From Pilatotrama ljubarskyi (lineage: Eukaryota; Basidiomycota; Agaricomycetes; Polyporales; Polyporaceae): DNA of 64,000 bases. Below are positions 1-9,635 of this stretch, piece after piece. A model generated the notes under the pieces. It did not search any database, was not told where the DNA came from, and saw nothing but the letters and a program-made list of their open reading frames with translations. Location of the stretch: positions 465,400 to 529,399 of the forward strand of contig MU277682.1 of the NCBI GenBank assembly GCA_022385805.1. The letters are read 5' to 3'. The position numbers and the translations under genes were made by a program. How positions within the stretch are numbered: position 1 is the stretch's first letter; every line of letters starts with the position of its first letter.

Positions 1-445
1 GTGCGGACCTTTACCTCGCCTGTTCGAGTGCAGTGACCGAGTTCCATTCACCCTGATAGTGTCTCATGCAGGTTCTCTTAGCGAGAAACCGCGCAAAGAG
101 AGAGTGGAGAAGGTACTTTTGCTGGAGAGAATGGGCCTGTAAGGAGGGATGATGAGCGATGGATGTGCTGATTGCGGCTGGATGGACGCTTGGACACGCC
201 TTGTAACGCTTTGGTGCGCGGTCACGTGTGCGCGTCCAAGCGTCCACCCCGCCACACCCTCGCGCCCTATAAGAGCAGCTGGGCGGGAAATGTTTCCTGC
301 ACCTCACGCCCCCCCTCCTCCTCCTGCTCTCTCCTAGTCAGATCATCCCCAGCATTCCGAACCCGCCTCCTCCAGTCAAGCTACAGCTGCCTCGCGCACT
401 CGTCCCATCTCCACTACTCACGCTAACGCTAGCCGAGCCCACATC
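1..445 (+). promoter_or_regulatory. 5' flank of the first gene with TATA box
   Basis: No coding exon is seen here. A TATAAG box lies at 268-273 inside a GC-rich stretch, about 173 bp upstream of the ATG at 446, and a pyrimidine-rich tract (about 305-440) follows it, as is common in fungal promoters and 5' leaders. The upstream gene, if any, lies outside the window. Confidence 0.45.
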
Positions 446-1803
446 ATGGCCGCCCTCGCCTTCCCGGACGTAATCGCCGACATAACGTCTCTTCTCCTCG
501 CCCTTCAGGCCAATTTTCAGCCGAAAACCGCGTCAACACCCGAGCTCATGCCTCTCCCTATCGTCGCGCCTGCGCCACAACGACCCGCGGCCGACTTCGC
601 CACAGTGCTCGGCTGGCGGGAACCCGAGCACGAGCCTCAGGGCAGGGCGACATCACCCACCCATCCTATAAACGATGGGGTGAGTTCCTACGACCTGCGT
701 TGACGTACAGCTTGACACTCACCTGCTCGCCACAGTACCTCAGGTCCGGCGGGTTGTACACTCAGCGCGTCCTCGCACGGGGTCGTCTCGTCGCCGCATA
801 CGCCGCCCAGTGCGAATACGCGCACGCCATGAACGTACCCGCGCTCGTGAACCAGGCACCCCCATGGCCCCCAGCTCCGGAGCTCATCGCGAACCCTCCC
901 GACTGGGGACACCCCCTCCCCGGCGAGACGGTGGCGCCACAGTGGTATGCGCCGGAAGTCACCTACACCGACGCCACAGAGCGAATCGAGGGCTATGACG
1001 AAGCTTTGACAGCGGGGTCAGAGCCAACGAGCCTCGCGAGCCAGTCCACCCGTGACGGACGAGAGGAACGCTGGGACGCGGCGTCGTCTCAGACGAGCGT
1101 TGCCTCCGACGCGTCCTACGAGGAGTGCGCCACAGGCTATTTCGTCGGCCGAGACGGAACGGTTTGGCCCCTCCCGCCGCACGAGTGTATGCCGGGCAGC
1201 CACCCCTCACCCTACGAGCTCCTCCTGGACGCGACGAAACCGAGGCAGTCGCAAGCGTGTTCGCCGATGGTCCTCGACGCGTCTCTCGACGCCGGCCCCG
1301 TTGCACTCGAGGTACTCGGAGTCGAAGCCGGCACGCTCCCATCACCCTCCGTGGCAGCGCTACACGTGCAGGACTCCCTGGAAGCAGGCGGTCCCTGGTC
1401 CGGCTCCCGACCCGGCTCACAAGAGTCATCATCCTCCGTGGCTTCTTCGGAACCGCCCGTCACCCCTTCTAGCGGAGCCGCTATGTCAGTCCCTTCTTTG
1501 GCGGACCTCGGCCGCCAGTGGTACGACTCCTTCGGGAAGGACCTGCACGCAGTCCTATCGAATCCTCAAACGGGTCTACGATCCTGCTCATCGACCGAGA
1601 TGGCTGAAGGCCTACTCGACCCAGTGCGGGACTTCATACAGGTTGAGGAGGTTTTCTTTCCGCCGCCATACAAGAGGGAAACAGAAAGCCCTCGAATTCC
1701 TGACGTGCAGGCTCAGTGTACGCTCATGGATGCGTACGTTCTCGGGCGCAACGGGTGCCTGTGGCCGTACCCGCCCCCACCGCCGGTCCCCTACATCCTG
1801 TGA
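446..1803 (+). CDS. Proline-rich protein of unknown function with a duplicated GRDG-W-PP motif
   Basis: Two exons are supported: 446-679 and 736-1803, joined over a 56-bp GTGAGT...CACAG intron that falls between codons, giving about 433 residues. I do not recognise a family. Visible features are a hydrophobic N-terminal stretch (ITSLLLALQA), a Ser/Thr-rich middle, and a motif that occurs twice: YFVGRDGTVWPLPPHE near residue 220 and YVLGRNGCLWPYPPPP at the C-terminus. A weaker WYAPE-type segment lies earlier. There is no clear signal peptide or membrane helix. The start is the first ATG after the TATA box. The repeated aromatic/proline motif suggests a binding or scaffolding module, but that is inference only. 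Confidence 0.6.
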
Positions 1804-2607
1804 GCGGTGCCCAGGACGGGAGGTTAGGCAACGCGGAAGGATCGGAGGCCCTATGGATTACCGGCGCAGCGCGAGCAGGACCGACTGCGGCTTCTCCATA
1901 CTCGCTACTCCCAATCCGCGACAGCCAGGAAACATGACCTCGCACGGAGCGCAGTCGGAGGACCCACTGGCACGTGGAACGTTCTCCTCGTTTCCCTCTC
2001 TCATATGCCGGATTTCCACGAGTGCTTCTCGACCAGGCCCAGATCCTGTTCGGACAGCCCTGCCTTGATTCAGCGACCGCACCGCGCGCAAGACTCGCAC
2101 CTCTCACCACATGGAGCTGGCATACGACTTCTTCCGCCGGGGGCCTGGCGCACGGAGGCTGGTTCCCGGAGGCGGGAGAGCAATAGATTCGCTGGCGGCT
2201 CGCCACGATTCGTGAAGCACTCCGCTCAGCTACCGTGAAGTGGCTCCGGAGTATTGGACTGCGCGTGGCTGTTGCATCGAATGGGATGTGTGGATGGGTC
2301 ATCTTGTACTGGCCCTTGTAGGATAGTTAGATCTCGTATAAAATTGGGGATGCACTGTCATCCGATTCGAGGTCATAGTTTGTTTGTGAGTGAACAAAGG
2401 GAACGTCGGAGTCGGTTCGCGGCGAGTTAACGGCAACTCGCAAGATGGCCCGGCCTATGAGTGTACGTGGCTGTTAGGCTGTCGAACCCGACGTCCCCGT
2501 CTCCACCGGTCTCAGTATTGATAGTATTCACGGCGCAACAATACTCATACAAGACGCCTCACGTCATCCGCTTCTTCTACTTTCTCCAGTACGTCTCAGT
2601 CCCAGTC
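1804..2607. other. Convergent 3' intergenic region
   Basis: This lies between the stop of the proline-rich gene and the stop of the oppositely oriented quinone oxidoreductase. Short reading frames exist, but none continues as a spliced gene and none shows a recognisable domain. It probably holds the two 3' UTRs. Confidence 0.4.
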
Positions 2608-4072
2608 TCAGTTGACATCCTGTGCGATCTTGATGAGGAGCTTCCCGACAGTCTTGCCTCCGGTGAGGTCTTTCTGCGCCTGCTGCACGCCCTCGGCGGT
2701 GAAAGGATACTCGGCGTGGATGCGGATCTTGAGGTCGCCGTTCGCGATGAGCTTGAACAGCTCCGTGCTGTAGCGGCGGCCCTCCTCGGGTGTGTAGACG
2801 TAGTTTCCGAGGCTGTAACGAACCGTGAGCGTGAAGCTCAGACCGAACGAAAGGGCACGCACGTCGGGCGGAGAAGCCGCACGTTCTTCTCAACGAGCTT
2901 GAGCGGCGGGAATGGCGGAACGGCGCCAGACGCGTTCCCGACGGAGACGATCGTGCCCTTCCGACGGATCATCTTGAAGTCGCTCTCAAACCTAGTCAAC
3001 TTCGTTTCAGCTCGTCCTCAACGCGCGAGCAACTCCTCAATGGGCTCACGTATCCTTGCCAACACCGTCAAAGATCGCATGCACGCCCTCGCCGTTCGTG
3101 AGCTCCAGCACACGCTGCACCGTGTCCTCCTTCGTGTACAGAATGACATGGTCCGCGCCGTGCTCCTTCGCGATAGCAGCTTTCTCGGGCGTGCTCGTCG
3201 TTCCGATGACCGTCGCCCCGCGCGCCTTGATGAGCTGCGCGAAGAGCAGCCCGAGGCCGCCTGCGACGGTGTGCACGAGGATGACGTCGCCCTTCTGGAC
3301 GTTGTACGCCTCGGTGACGAAGGTGAGGGCCGTCGCGCCTGGCGCAACGTTGGTCTACACAGGCCAAATCTGAACTAACAGCATGTACGTACCTTGGGTC
3401 AATCCCGCAGCAGCGATGCGCGTAGAGAGCGCGTCCGGAAGGGCGTACGCCTTCGCCCACGGTACGCTCACATACTCTGCGAACGCGCCCAGGCCATACT
3501 GTCAAAGCGATTCTACCTGAGCACCGATTGTACAAACGTCCATGTGGGCGAGCACCTACCACTGCCACTTTGCCTCCAATGGTGAAGCCGCGGAGCTTGA
3601 ACTCCTCATCGTACAGGACAGCGTCGTCTGTGGGCAGAGCGACGATCTCGCCTGCGGCCTCCGTGCCTAGCGGCTGAGGGAACGAGGCGATCGGGTAGAG
3701 GCCCTTCCTGCGCGATGCAGCAGTATCGCATGAGCACCACCGTCGTGTTTTCCGTAATACGGTACGAGGATAGGGATCGCAGGGTCCTAATATGCTCACC
3801 TGAAGTAGGTATCGATGAAGTTGACACCTCCGTAATGGACCTACAAAGTCGGGCAGCCGCGTCAGCCCCGGATTGCCGCCGCTGCAGCACGATGAGAGCG
3901 ATCGCGACGCCCATACGATGGCGCCGGCGGTATATTATATACATGCCTTGACCAGAACGTTTCCCGGAGCGGTCTGCGGGACAGGCAGTTCCAGCTTCTC
4001 GATGACATCGAAGTCGCCGGTCTTGTTGATCCCGATCGCCTGCATCTTGGTGGGCAGCTGCGCGGAGGACAT
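2608..4072 (-). CDS. NADPH:quinone oxidoreductase (zeta-crystallin type)
   Basis: A medium-chain dehydrogenase/reductase without the zinc site, expected to reduce quinones one electron at a time with NADPH in the cytosol. Exons read from the minus strand begin MSSAQLPTKMQAIGINK at 4072. They run through VHYGGVNFIDTYF (about 3800-3840), the LGTEAAGEI segment (about 3660), the YGLGAFAEYVSVP segment, the Rossmann motif HTVAGGLGLLFAQLIKARGA (about 3220-3280), and GVHAIFDGVGKDT. They end with LRPTLGNYVYTPEEGRR and the stop at 2608. Order and motifs match zeta-crystallin/ZTA1 proteins of about 330 residues. Several introns of 50-60 bp separate the exons, including one that starts GTGCGTGCCC just before LGNYVYT. 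No frame disruption was seen after splicing. It faces the proline-rich gene convergently. Confidence 0.85.
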
Positions 4073-5400
4073 GGCGATAAGTCGAGCTTGTTGTGTGGAC
4101 GCTGATAGATCTAGCGCTGATCTAGTGGAGATCAGTGCTGGGATGTGTCGGTGAATACTCCGCGCGATATTACGATGACTTCAGATGCTAATCGTACTTT
4201 TACTACCGCTGTGGAGGCGGGCGTTCCAGCGGAAAGCCGGTGGGCGGTGGCTGAGAGACCTGAGAGAGTAGCCGCGAAGCATATATGCTCTCCGGAAGCC
4301 CTGGATCTTACTCCGAGATTCGCACCGAGTGCAAGTATTACTTAGTACAATTCGAATGGTGTCAGCATTACTGCAGACTGGGCGCGTGCGCAGTAATTAT
4401 ATGTACGGTACTGGAAGTCGTGCTTCGTCCACACGGGGCCGTACGAAGATATGCGTGGGAACATACTGTATATCCTGACATTGCCATACACCGACGATGG
4501 CAGGAGCGACAGTGGCAGGACACCAGACCGCTGCGAACCTACAGTATACCACGTATCAGTCGCTCGAGATGATCAACTGCTAAAGACTACACATACAAGG
4601 GGCTGTCTAGTACACAAGCAAGATTCATCACGTATCTCGTCCAAGCAACATCCCCTCGTATATCTACAGCGAACACAACTGCTGTACACTTGTTCATACA
4701 ATGCCTCCTTATGTCTTCAAGTCGGCTGGCTCACCATCGCGTGCTCACAATGAGATCAACAAGTTATTATAAACAGGACTTCGGTTCTCCCGAAGAGATG
4801 CACCAGTGCCTCGAAAAGGTACTGTGACAGATGTCGGCCGCGAAGCAGGTCGCAGAGTGGCCGAAGTCCGCCACGAAGGCCTGTCAACATGCTGCAGATG
4901 AGCGTTGATGAGAAGGCCCAGACAGCGAACAGCATCCAGGTTCGTTTCCCTGTAGGTCTCTGGAGGGCTTGTTATGCTGACTGCTCGCGGCATCTTCGCT
5001 CCTTGTCCGAGCCTTGTCGCAGTGATCGGAACCATCCTCCATTCGTCATTCGCCAACCAGCAGGACCTGTCCAGTCCCTCTGACCAGCGGCGAACAATGT
5101 CGACCTGGCGGATGGCGGAGCGCCCGAATGGCGGTCCATCCTGCTCCAGCATCTGCCAAATTGACACTTCCTGCTCGGCTGCGGGCCAGGTACAGAAACC
5201 TCGAGGCTGCCGACGGTACGTATACTGTAGGCGCGACGCTGTTTACGCCAAGCTGCGCTGTGGCGTCGGGCGTGACGCACGCGCGACTACAACCGCACCC
5301 GGGGGTGGCATTTGTGCTCGGCAACGAGATGCATGGTCACTTCGGCAGAGGCCTGCGGCAGCTGGCCGACCCTTGTTGGACCGTGAACGGTGCGGCGTGA
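4073..5400. other. Intergenic region without recognisable gene
   Basis: About 1.3 kb between the start of the quinone oxidoreductase and the stop of the next minus-strand gene. It should contain the oxidoreductase promoter, but I see no clear TATA box. Open frames around 4745-5400 on both strands have no recognisable domain and no supporting splice structure. Confidence 0.35.
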
Positions 5401-6765
5401 TCACGACATCTTGAGATGGCTGTGGATGCTGCTGAAGTCGGAGGGGGTGAAGGTGTCGGCAAGTTCGATGTCCGAGTCGGTGGTGAAGGTCGTGCCGACA
5501 ACTACGGTGCTGAACTCAGGGACTGTGGACGCCCAGCGAACACGTCCTTCAGGGAGCAAGCTGATCCCGAGACGAATGATCATCATCGTTGGTGCGATCC
5601 CCTGCGTGAGATACGTAAGAAAGAAAGACGATGGCCGCGAAAAAGGTACTATAGCTAGCATTATACGCACGTAGATTTGAGCTGCGATGGATTCCATGAT
5701 GATTACGGCAGGATGCTCCAGCACGAAGAAGACAAGGAGAGCGAGCTGAGCGAACGCCAGCAGGGCCCCCGCCTCTATAACGCAAGTTGCCAGGGAGAAC
5801 ACGAGGTCGGAGATGGACTTGAAGCTCCTCGCCGGGGCTGAAAGTCGACGCAGTCGATAGATAATCAATGTCGTGACCAACGTGTCGACCACCAGTGACA
5901 GTGCGCAGAAGACGGTGTCGAACAGAAGCGTCCGCGGCGCGACAAACGGCGAATGGAAATCCGAGGCAGGAATGCTGACCGGACCAATCATTGCACAGGC
6001 TACAGCAGGATATGCGCACAGCAGCCGCGCCGCAGAGACGAACGTGAGAACACTGACTTGCGCGGACGACGGAGGGTGACGCACCGAATCCGGCCAGTGC
6101 CAATATCGCGGGCGCCCAGACGACGCAGAGGGAGCGATCCCACACTGCCCAGCAGCGATGAATCTATGACAACTACGACGTCAGTGCCGCAGAACGATCT
6201 AGTGCCTAGGCAGCTCCGGACCATCTTACCATTATGAGCTGCGACAGGAATGCAGCCACCTTCAGTACAATGTCTGCCCCGCGGAGTACACCGCTCATCT
6301 CAGGACCTTTGGGCATGGGATACGCCGACTGATGGAGCTCGGTCAGTATGGTACGCAAGAGGGTGCGTGAGTGTATACAGACCCCAAGCGTAGAGTACCT
6401 ATCAGTCGTTACGAGGCTGCAATGCTGTGTTGTTGTACTGAGATTGAATGCCATGCAGGGCGGGAAGCCGGCGAAAGGAACGTACCGACAGACAAATGAC
6501 GAACAGGCTGCACAACGCCACCACCATAAGCCAGTCGACCGGGAGCGGCCTTCTGTATACGGTCAGGATGATCAGGGCAAACGTGAACAGTATCGAGTAA
6601 ATGCCTTGAGGTAGAACACAACGGCCGCGCGATCGAGGAAGAGAAAGTGAGCAGGCGGGCGAGCTAAAGCGGCAGAACCGTACACGCACCGAAGAGAACG
6701 ATCTCGAGGGAGTCGCTGACGACAACCGCGTACGCGCCCTCGGCTGTCACGTTCTCGAGAATCAT
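5401..6765 (-). CDS. Multi-pass membrane protein of a basidiomycete-expanded family
   Basis: The gene starts MILENVTAEGAYAVVVSDS at 6765. Exon 1 (6690-6765) joins exon 2 (6486-6604) over an 85-bp GTGCGT...CTCAAG intron, giving the helix LFGIYSILFTFALIIL. Later exons carry the IVLKVAAFLSQLIM and YR..VVWDRSLCVVWAPAIL segments. Then come AVACAMIGPVS, the long helix pair TLLFDTVFCALSLVVDTLVTT and SLATCVIEAGALLAFAQLAL, and finally GIAPTMMIIRLGI before a hydrophilic tail. An intron of 48 bp, a multiple of three, is embedded near the last helix (GTACCT...CACGCAG). I count about seven helices. The layout resembles the large class of seven-helix hypothetical proteins in mushrooms and is similar to the gene at 18727. 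The function is unknown; a sensory role is only a guess. Confidence 0.65.
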
Positions 6766-7244
6766 GGCGGGGGTGGGGGCGTGCAGCACAGCCCGGAGGG
6801 GCGGCGATGCCAGCCGGACGCGGTGGCTGGGTGGTCAGAGGCAGAGGTAGGCAGGAGGGGAACGGGTGGAGCGGAGGGGGACGAGGGCGGCGCATTTGAA
6901 GCCGTTTTGACTGCCGTGGCGAGGGATGGGACAGCGGCAGGACTCCATCAACGTTGAATCGAAAGCAGCAACCCATCAGCTTCGACTTCTCCCTTCTCGG
7001 ATCTCCTGCGAGCGCAGCGCATTCTGCGCATGGTCCCTTCGCGAAACGAAGCCGCCCTTGCGATTCGGCGCACAAACGCTTGCCCCAGCTTCATCCATCA
7101 GAGTCGTGGTCGCTGCGTGACGGCAAGTGACGTTACGGTGACGGCGTGACGCGCCTTCGTGGGCGCCTGTCCCGCGAGAGTTGCCGAAATCTTATCAGAT
7201 TGTGGTGCTCACGCCTCTTCCTCTCCCAGCCTCAGCGACGCGAC
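6766..7244. promoter_or_regulatory. Divergent promoter region
   Basis: About 480 bp separate the start codons of the minus-strand membrane protein and the plus-strand acyltransferase, so both promoters must lie here. It is GC-rich; I see no convincing TATA box. A GTG at 7146 is in frame with the acyltransferase but is not expected to start translation in a fungus. Confidence 0.4.
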
Positions 7245-8834
7245 ATGCACAGCGCGAATCGTCGTCTTCTCGCCATCCAGCGCACGCTAGCCGCCTCTGG
7301 GAGCTGGAGACGCGTGCTGGTACTCCCAGACGATGCGCGTGTCGACGTAGCAGATGAGTCAGACGCCTCGCAGCCGACCAAGGTCGCGATAGACGGCCAG
7401 CTCGTCGGCCTCTTCCGCACCCTCCCTCGCTCACTCGCCCTGGTCATATCCGCTATCGGCACTCCGCACGAGAAGAGCGCGGACCACGTACCCAAATTCC
7501 CGCTTCTGGAGATCCTGCCTCCCGCTGCAGCGGACGCTAGCGCGTCCGCAAGCATCAGCGTGGCCGATCTCTGGGCAATCATCTACACCCTCCACACCCT
7601 ATTGCACACGCAGGAAACCATCCCCGTGCTCCTCTCCTCCTCGATCAAAAATGTCTCGGAGCTCAGCAGCTATCTTCTTACCTCCGGACTCGCTCGCAAG
7701 CGGCATACCCTTCCCGGCGACACGTCTAGCGCGTCCGAGCCCGAGCACTTTCTCCTGCGCGAGACCTTCTGGCAGGGCGCCGGCACCGTCTCGTACCACA
7801 CCCGTGGCTGGCTTCGCGGACAGAGCGCATTCCTCGCGAGCGCGCCCTTCCCGTACACACAAAGCTTCACCCGCACGCCGCTCGTGATCGCCGCCCACCC
7901 GCTGCGCCCGCCGAAGCCGCGCCCGGGCGAGGTCATCTACCGCCGATACATACCCTCGCTCGGGCAGATGCTCGAGTACGTCTACTTCGACCTCGAGGGC
8001 AGCGGACCCGGGGTGGAGTGCGAGGGCGAAACGGTTTCGCTTCATCTCGCGACGTTCCACCGCTGGCACAACTCGGACCACGTCAACCGTGGCTGGGGCG
8101 AGCACGGGCCCCTCCAGAAGCACCGCGAGTACGTGAGGGCGCTGATGGCGGACCCGGGCGTGCTTCCGATAATGATGAGCTGGGACGGAGAGCTCATGGG
8201 CTACGCCGAGTTGGTGTACATCAAGGTGCGCATGTTCGGCTTCGATGTGCGCGTCGCGCTTGACTGAGACCGCGCGAGTAGGAGAACCACGTTGCGGCGT
8301 ACGTCCCTGGCGGTGCTTGGGACTACGATCGCGGGCTGCACGTCCTCGTTGGCGAAGAGAAGTTCAGGGGCATCCACCGGTGTAAGTCGCTTCGTTTTGG
8401 GGCTTGAACGTCGAGCCCGTCTTGCAACTTCGAATGCTGATCGGTGTCTCCGCAATGTCTCAGCGAAGGCGTGGTTCAGCGCGATCCACCACTTCCTCTT
8501 CCTCTCCGATCCCCGCACGGAGCGCGTCATCGGCGAGCCCAAAGCCGCAAACGCGGCGATCATCAAGCTCTCGGAGGCTGTAACCATGAACGTTCAGACG
8601 GTGAGTACGCCATCCTGCCATGTTCTCATGACGCGTACCGTGTGCGGGATCACCGTCTGCGCGGCACAGCTACATGCGCAGAGATAGGGCTGTTGTACTG
8701 ATGAACATCCACTTGCGCAGATATTCGACTTCCCATATAAGCGGTCGGTGTTGACATGGCTCCCGCGGGAACGCTTCTTCAAGTACGACATCCTCTCGTT
8801 CGCGGAGGACAACGACACGCCTGCGAAAAAGTGA
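7245..8834 (+). CDS. Siderophore-type N-acyltransferase (IucB/SidF/SidL-like)
   Basis: Four exons (7245-8225, 8282-8381, 8464-8600, 8721-8834) give 443 residues. The C-terminal half is a GNAT-fold acyltransferase of the IucB/MbtK family. It has the hallmark HRWHNSDHVNRGWGEHG and IMMSWDGELMGYAELVYIK, then ENHVAAYVPGGAWDYDRGLH, and WFSAIHHFLFLSDPRTERVIGEP. Family members transfer an acyl group from CoA to N5-hydroxyornithine or a similar hydroxylamine during hydroxamate siderophore synthesis; SidF and SidL in Aspergillus are examples. The N-terminal about 180 residues are typical of the fungal members. No peptide synthetase or ornithine monooxygenase lies in this window. The start is the first ATG (7245). 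Convergent to a peroxisomal ABC transporter gene. Confidence 0.85.
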
Positions 8835-9635
8835 TCAACAGGAAGAGCAGCTCGTGCTGGGAGCGCAAAGCTTCATCCGTTCCTATCTATACCTGAAGTT
8901 ATTGAATGAAAGTGAACGACTAGCAGGGCGAGTACATACTGTGCGTGAGAGCAAATCGACCCTTGTACTGTTGCCTGTGGTCAGAGAGAGAGACTTCCTT
9001 TCCTCGGCGCAAACATTGCGGCACCAGCGCTGCTCTGAAGTCAGAACCTAGATGATCGAGTATGCTCCTTCATTCCTACTTATAATACCTGGCTCCTATC
9101 TGCAGGTGTATTCGTTCTAGCTCCGGAGCCAGGGCTGCCGCGAGGTTCGTCTTCGGACAAATGGTTCCAGGATATACGCGAATATATGCGCGCATGGCTC
9201 GAAGCTGACTTGACGTGTCGTGTGAGATGGTGGTGGTCAGAAAGCAAGATAGGATGCCGGCCGCCATGACAGGAGTGGCCAGGGCACGGAGCAGCCATAG
9301 CCGGTGATCGAGCCGGAGGAGCGACTGTCACGACGCGCATGACCGTGACTGCTGGCGACCAGCCACTCTCGCTCGTGCCAGTGTGTCGCTGGCACCGACG
9401 GTTTGAGGCCCATTCATTGCACTCAAGATCATCAGAGCAACGGTTGACAACGTATTTATATAAGTATAGGGCGATCCATCTTCATGTACACATTCCAGGA
9501 TACAAACGGGTACTTATGTACTAGTACTAGTAGCCCGCCTTAGGGTAATAGGCGAGTCTCTAATAACAAACCGCCGCCGTCCGGTACTTACTTATACATT
9601 CCAACGACAACAATAACAGTCATCAGAGTCCCAGC
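8835..9635. other. Convergent 3' intergenic region
   Basis: Lies between the stops of the acyltransferase and the ABC transporter. It is more AT-rich than the flanking genes, including a tagtactagtag stretch near 9520. No coding exon or repeat family is recognised. Confidence 0.4.

Noticed and set aside
5549..5690. Apparent in-frame insertion in the last part of the membrane protein at 5401-6765
   Set aside because: It is bounded by GTACCT and CACGCAG and its length is a multiple of three; it is best read as an intron that leaves the frame open, not an extra loop.
7146..7244. N-terminal extension of the acyltransferase from a GTG codon
   Set aside because: Nuclear fungal genes do not normally start at GTG, and the first ATG at 7245 fits the family.
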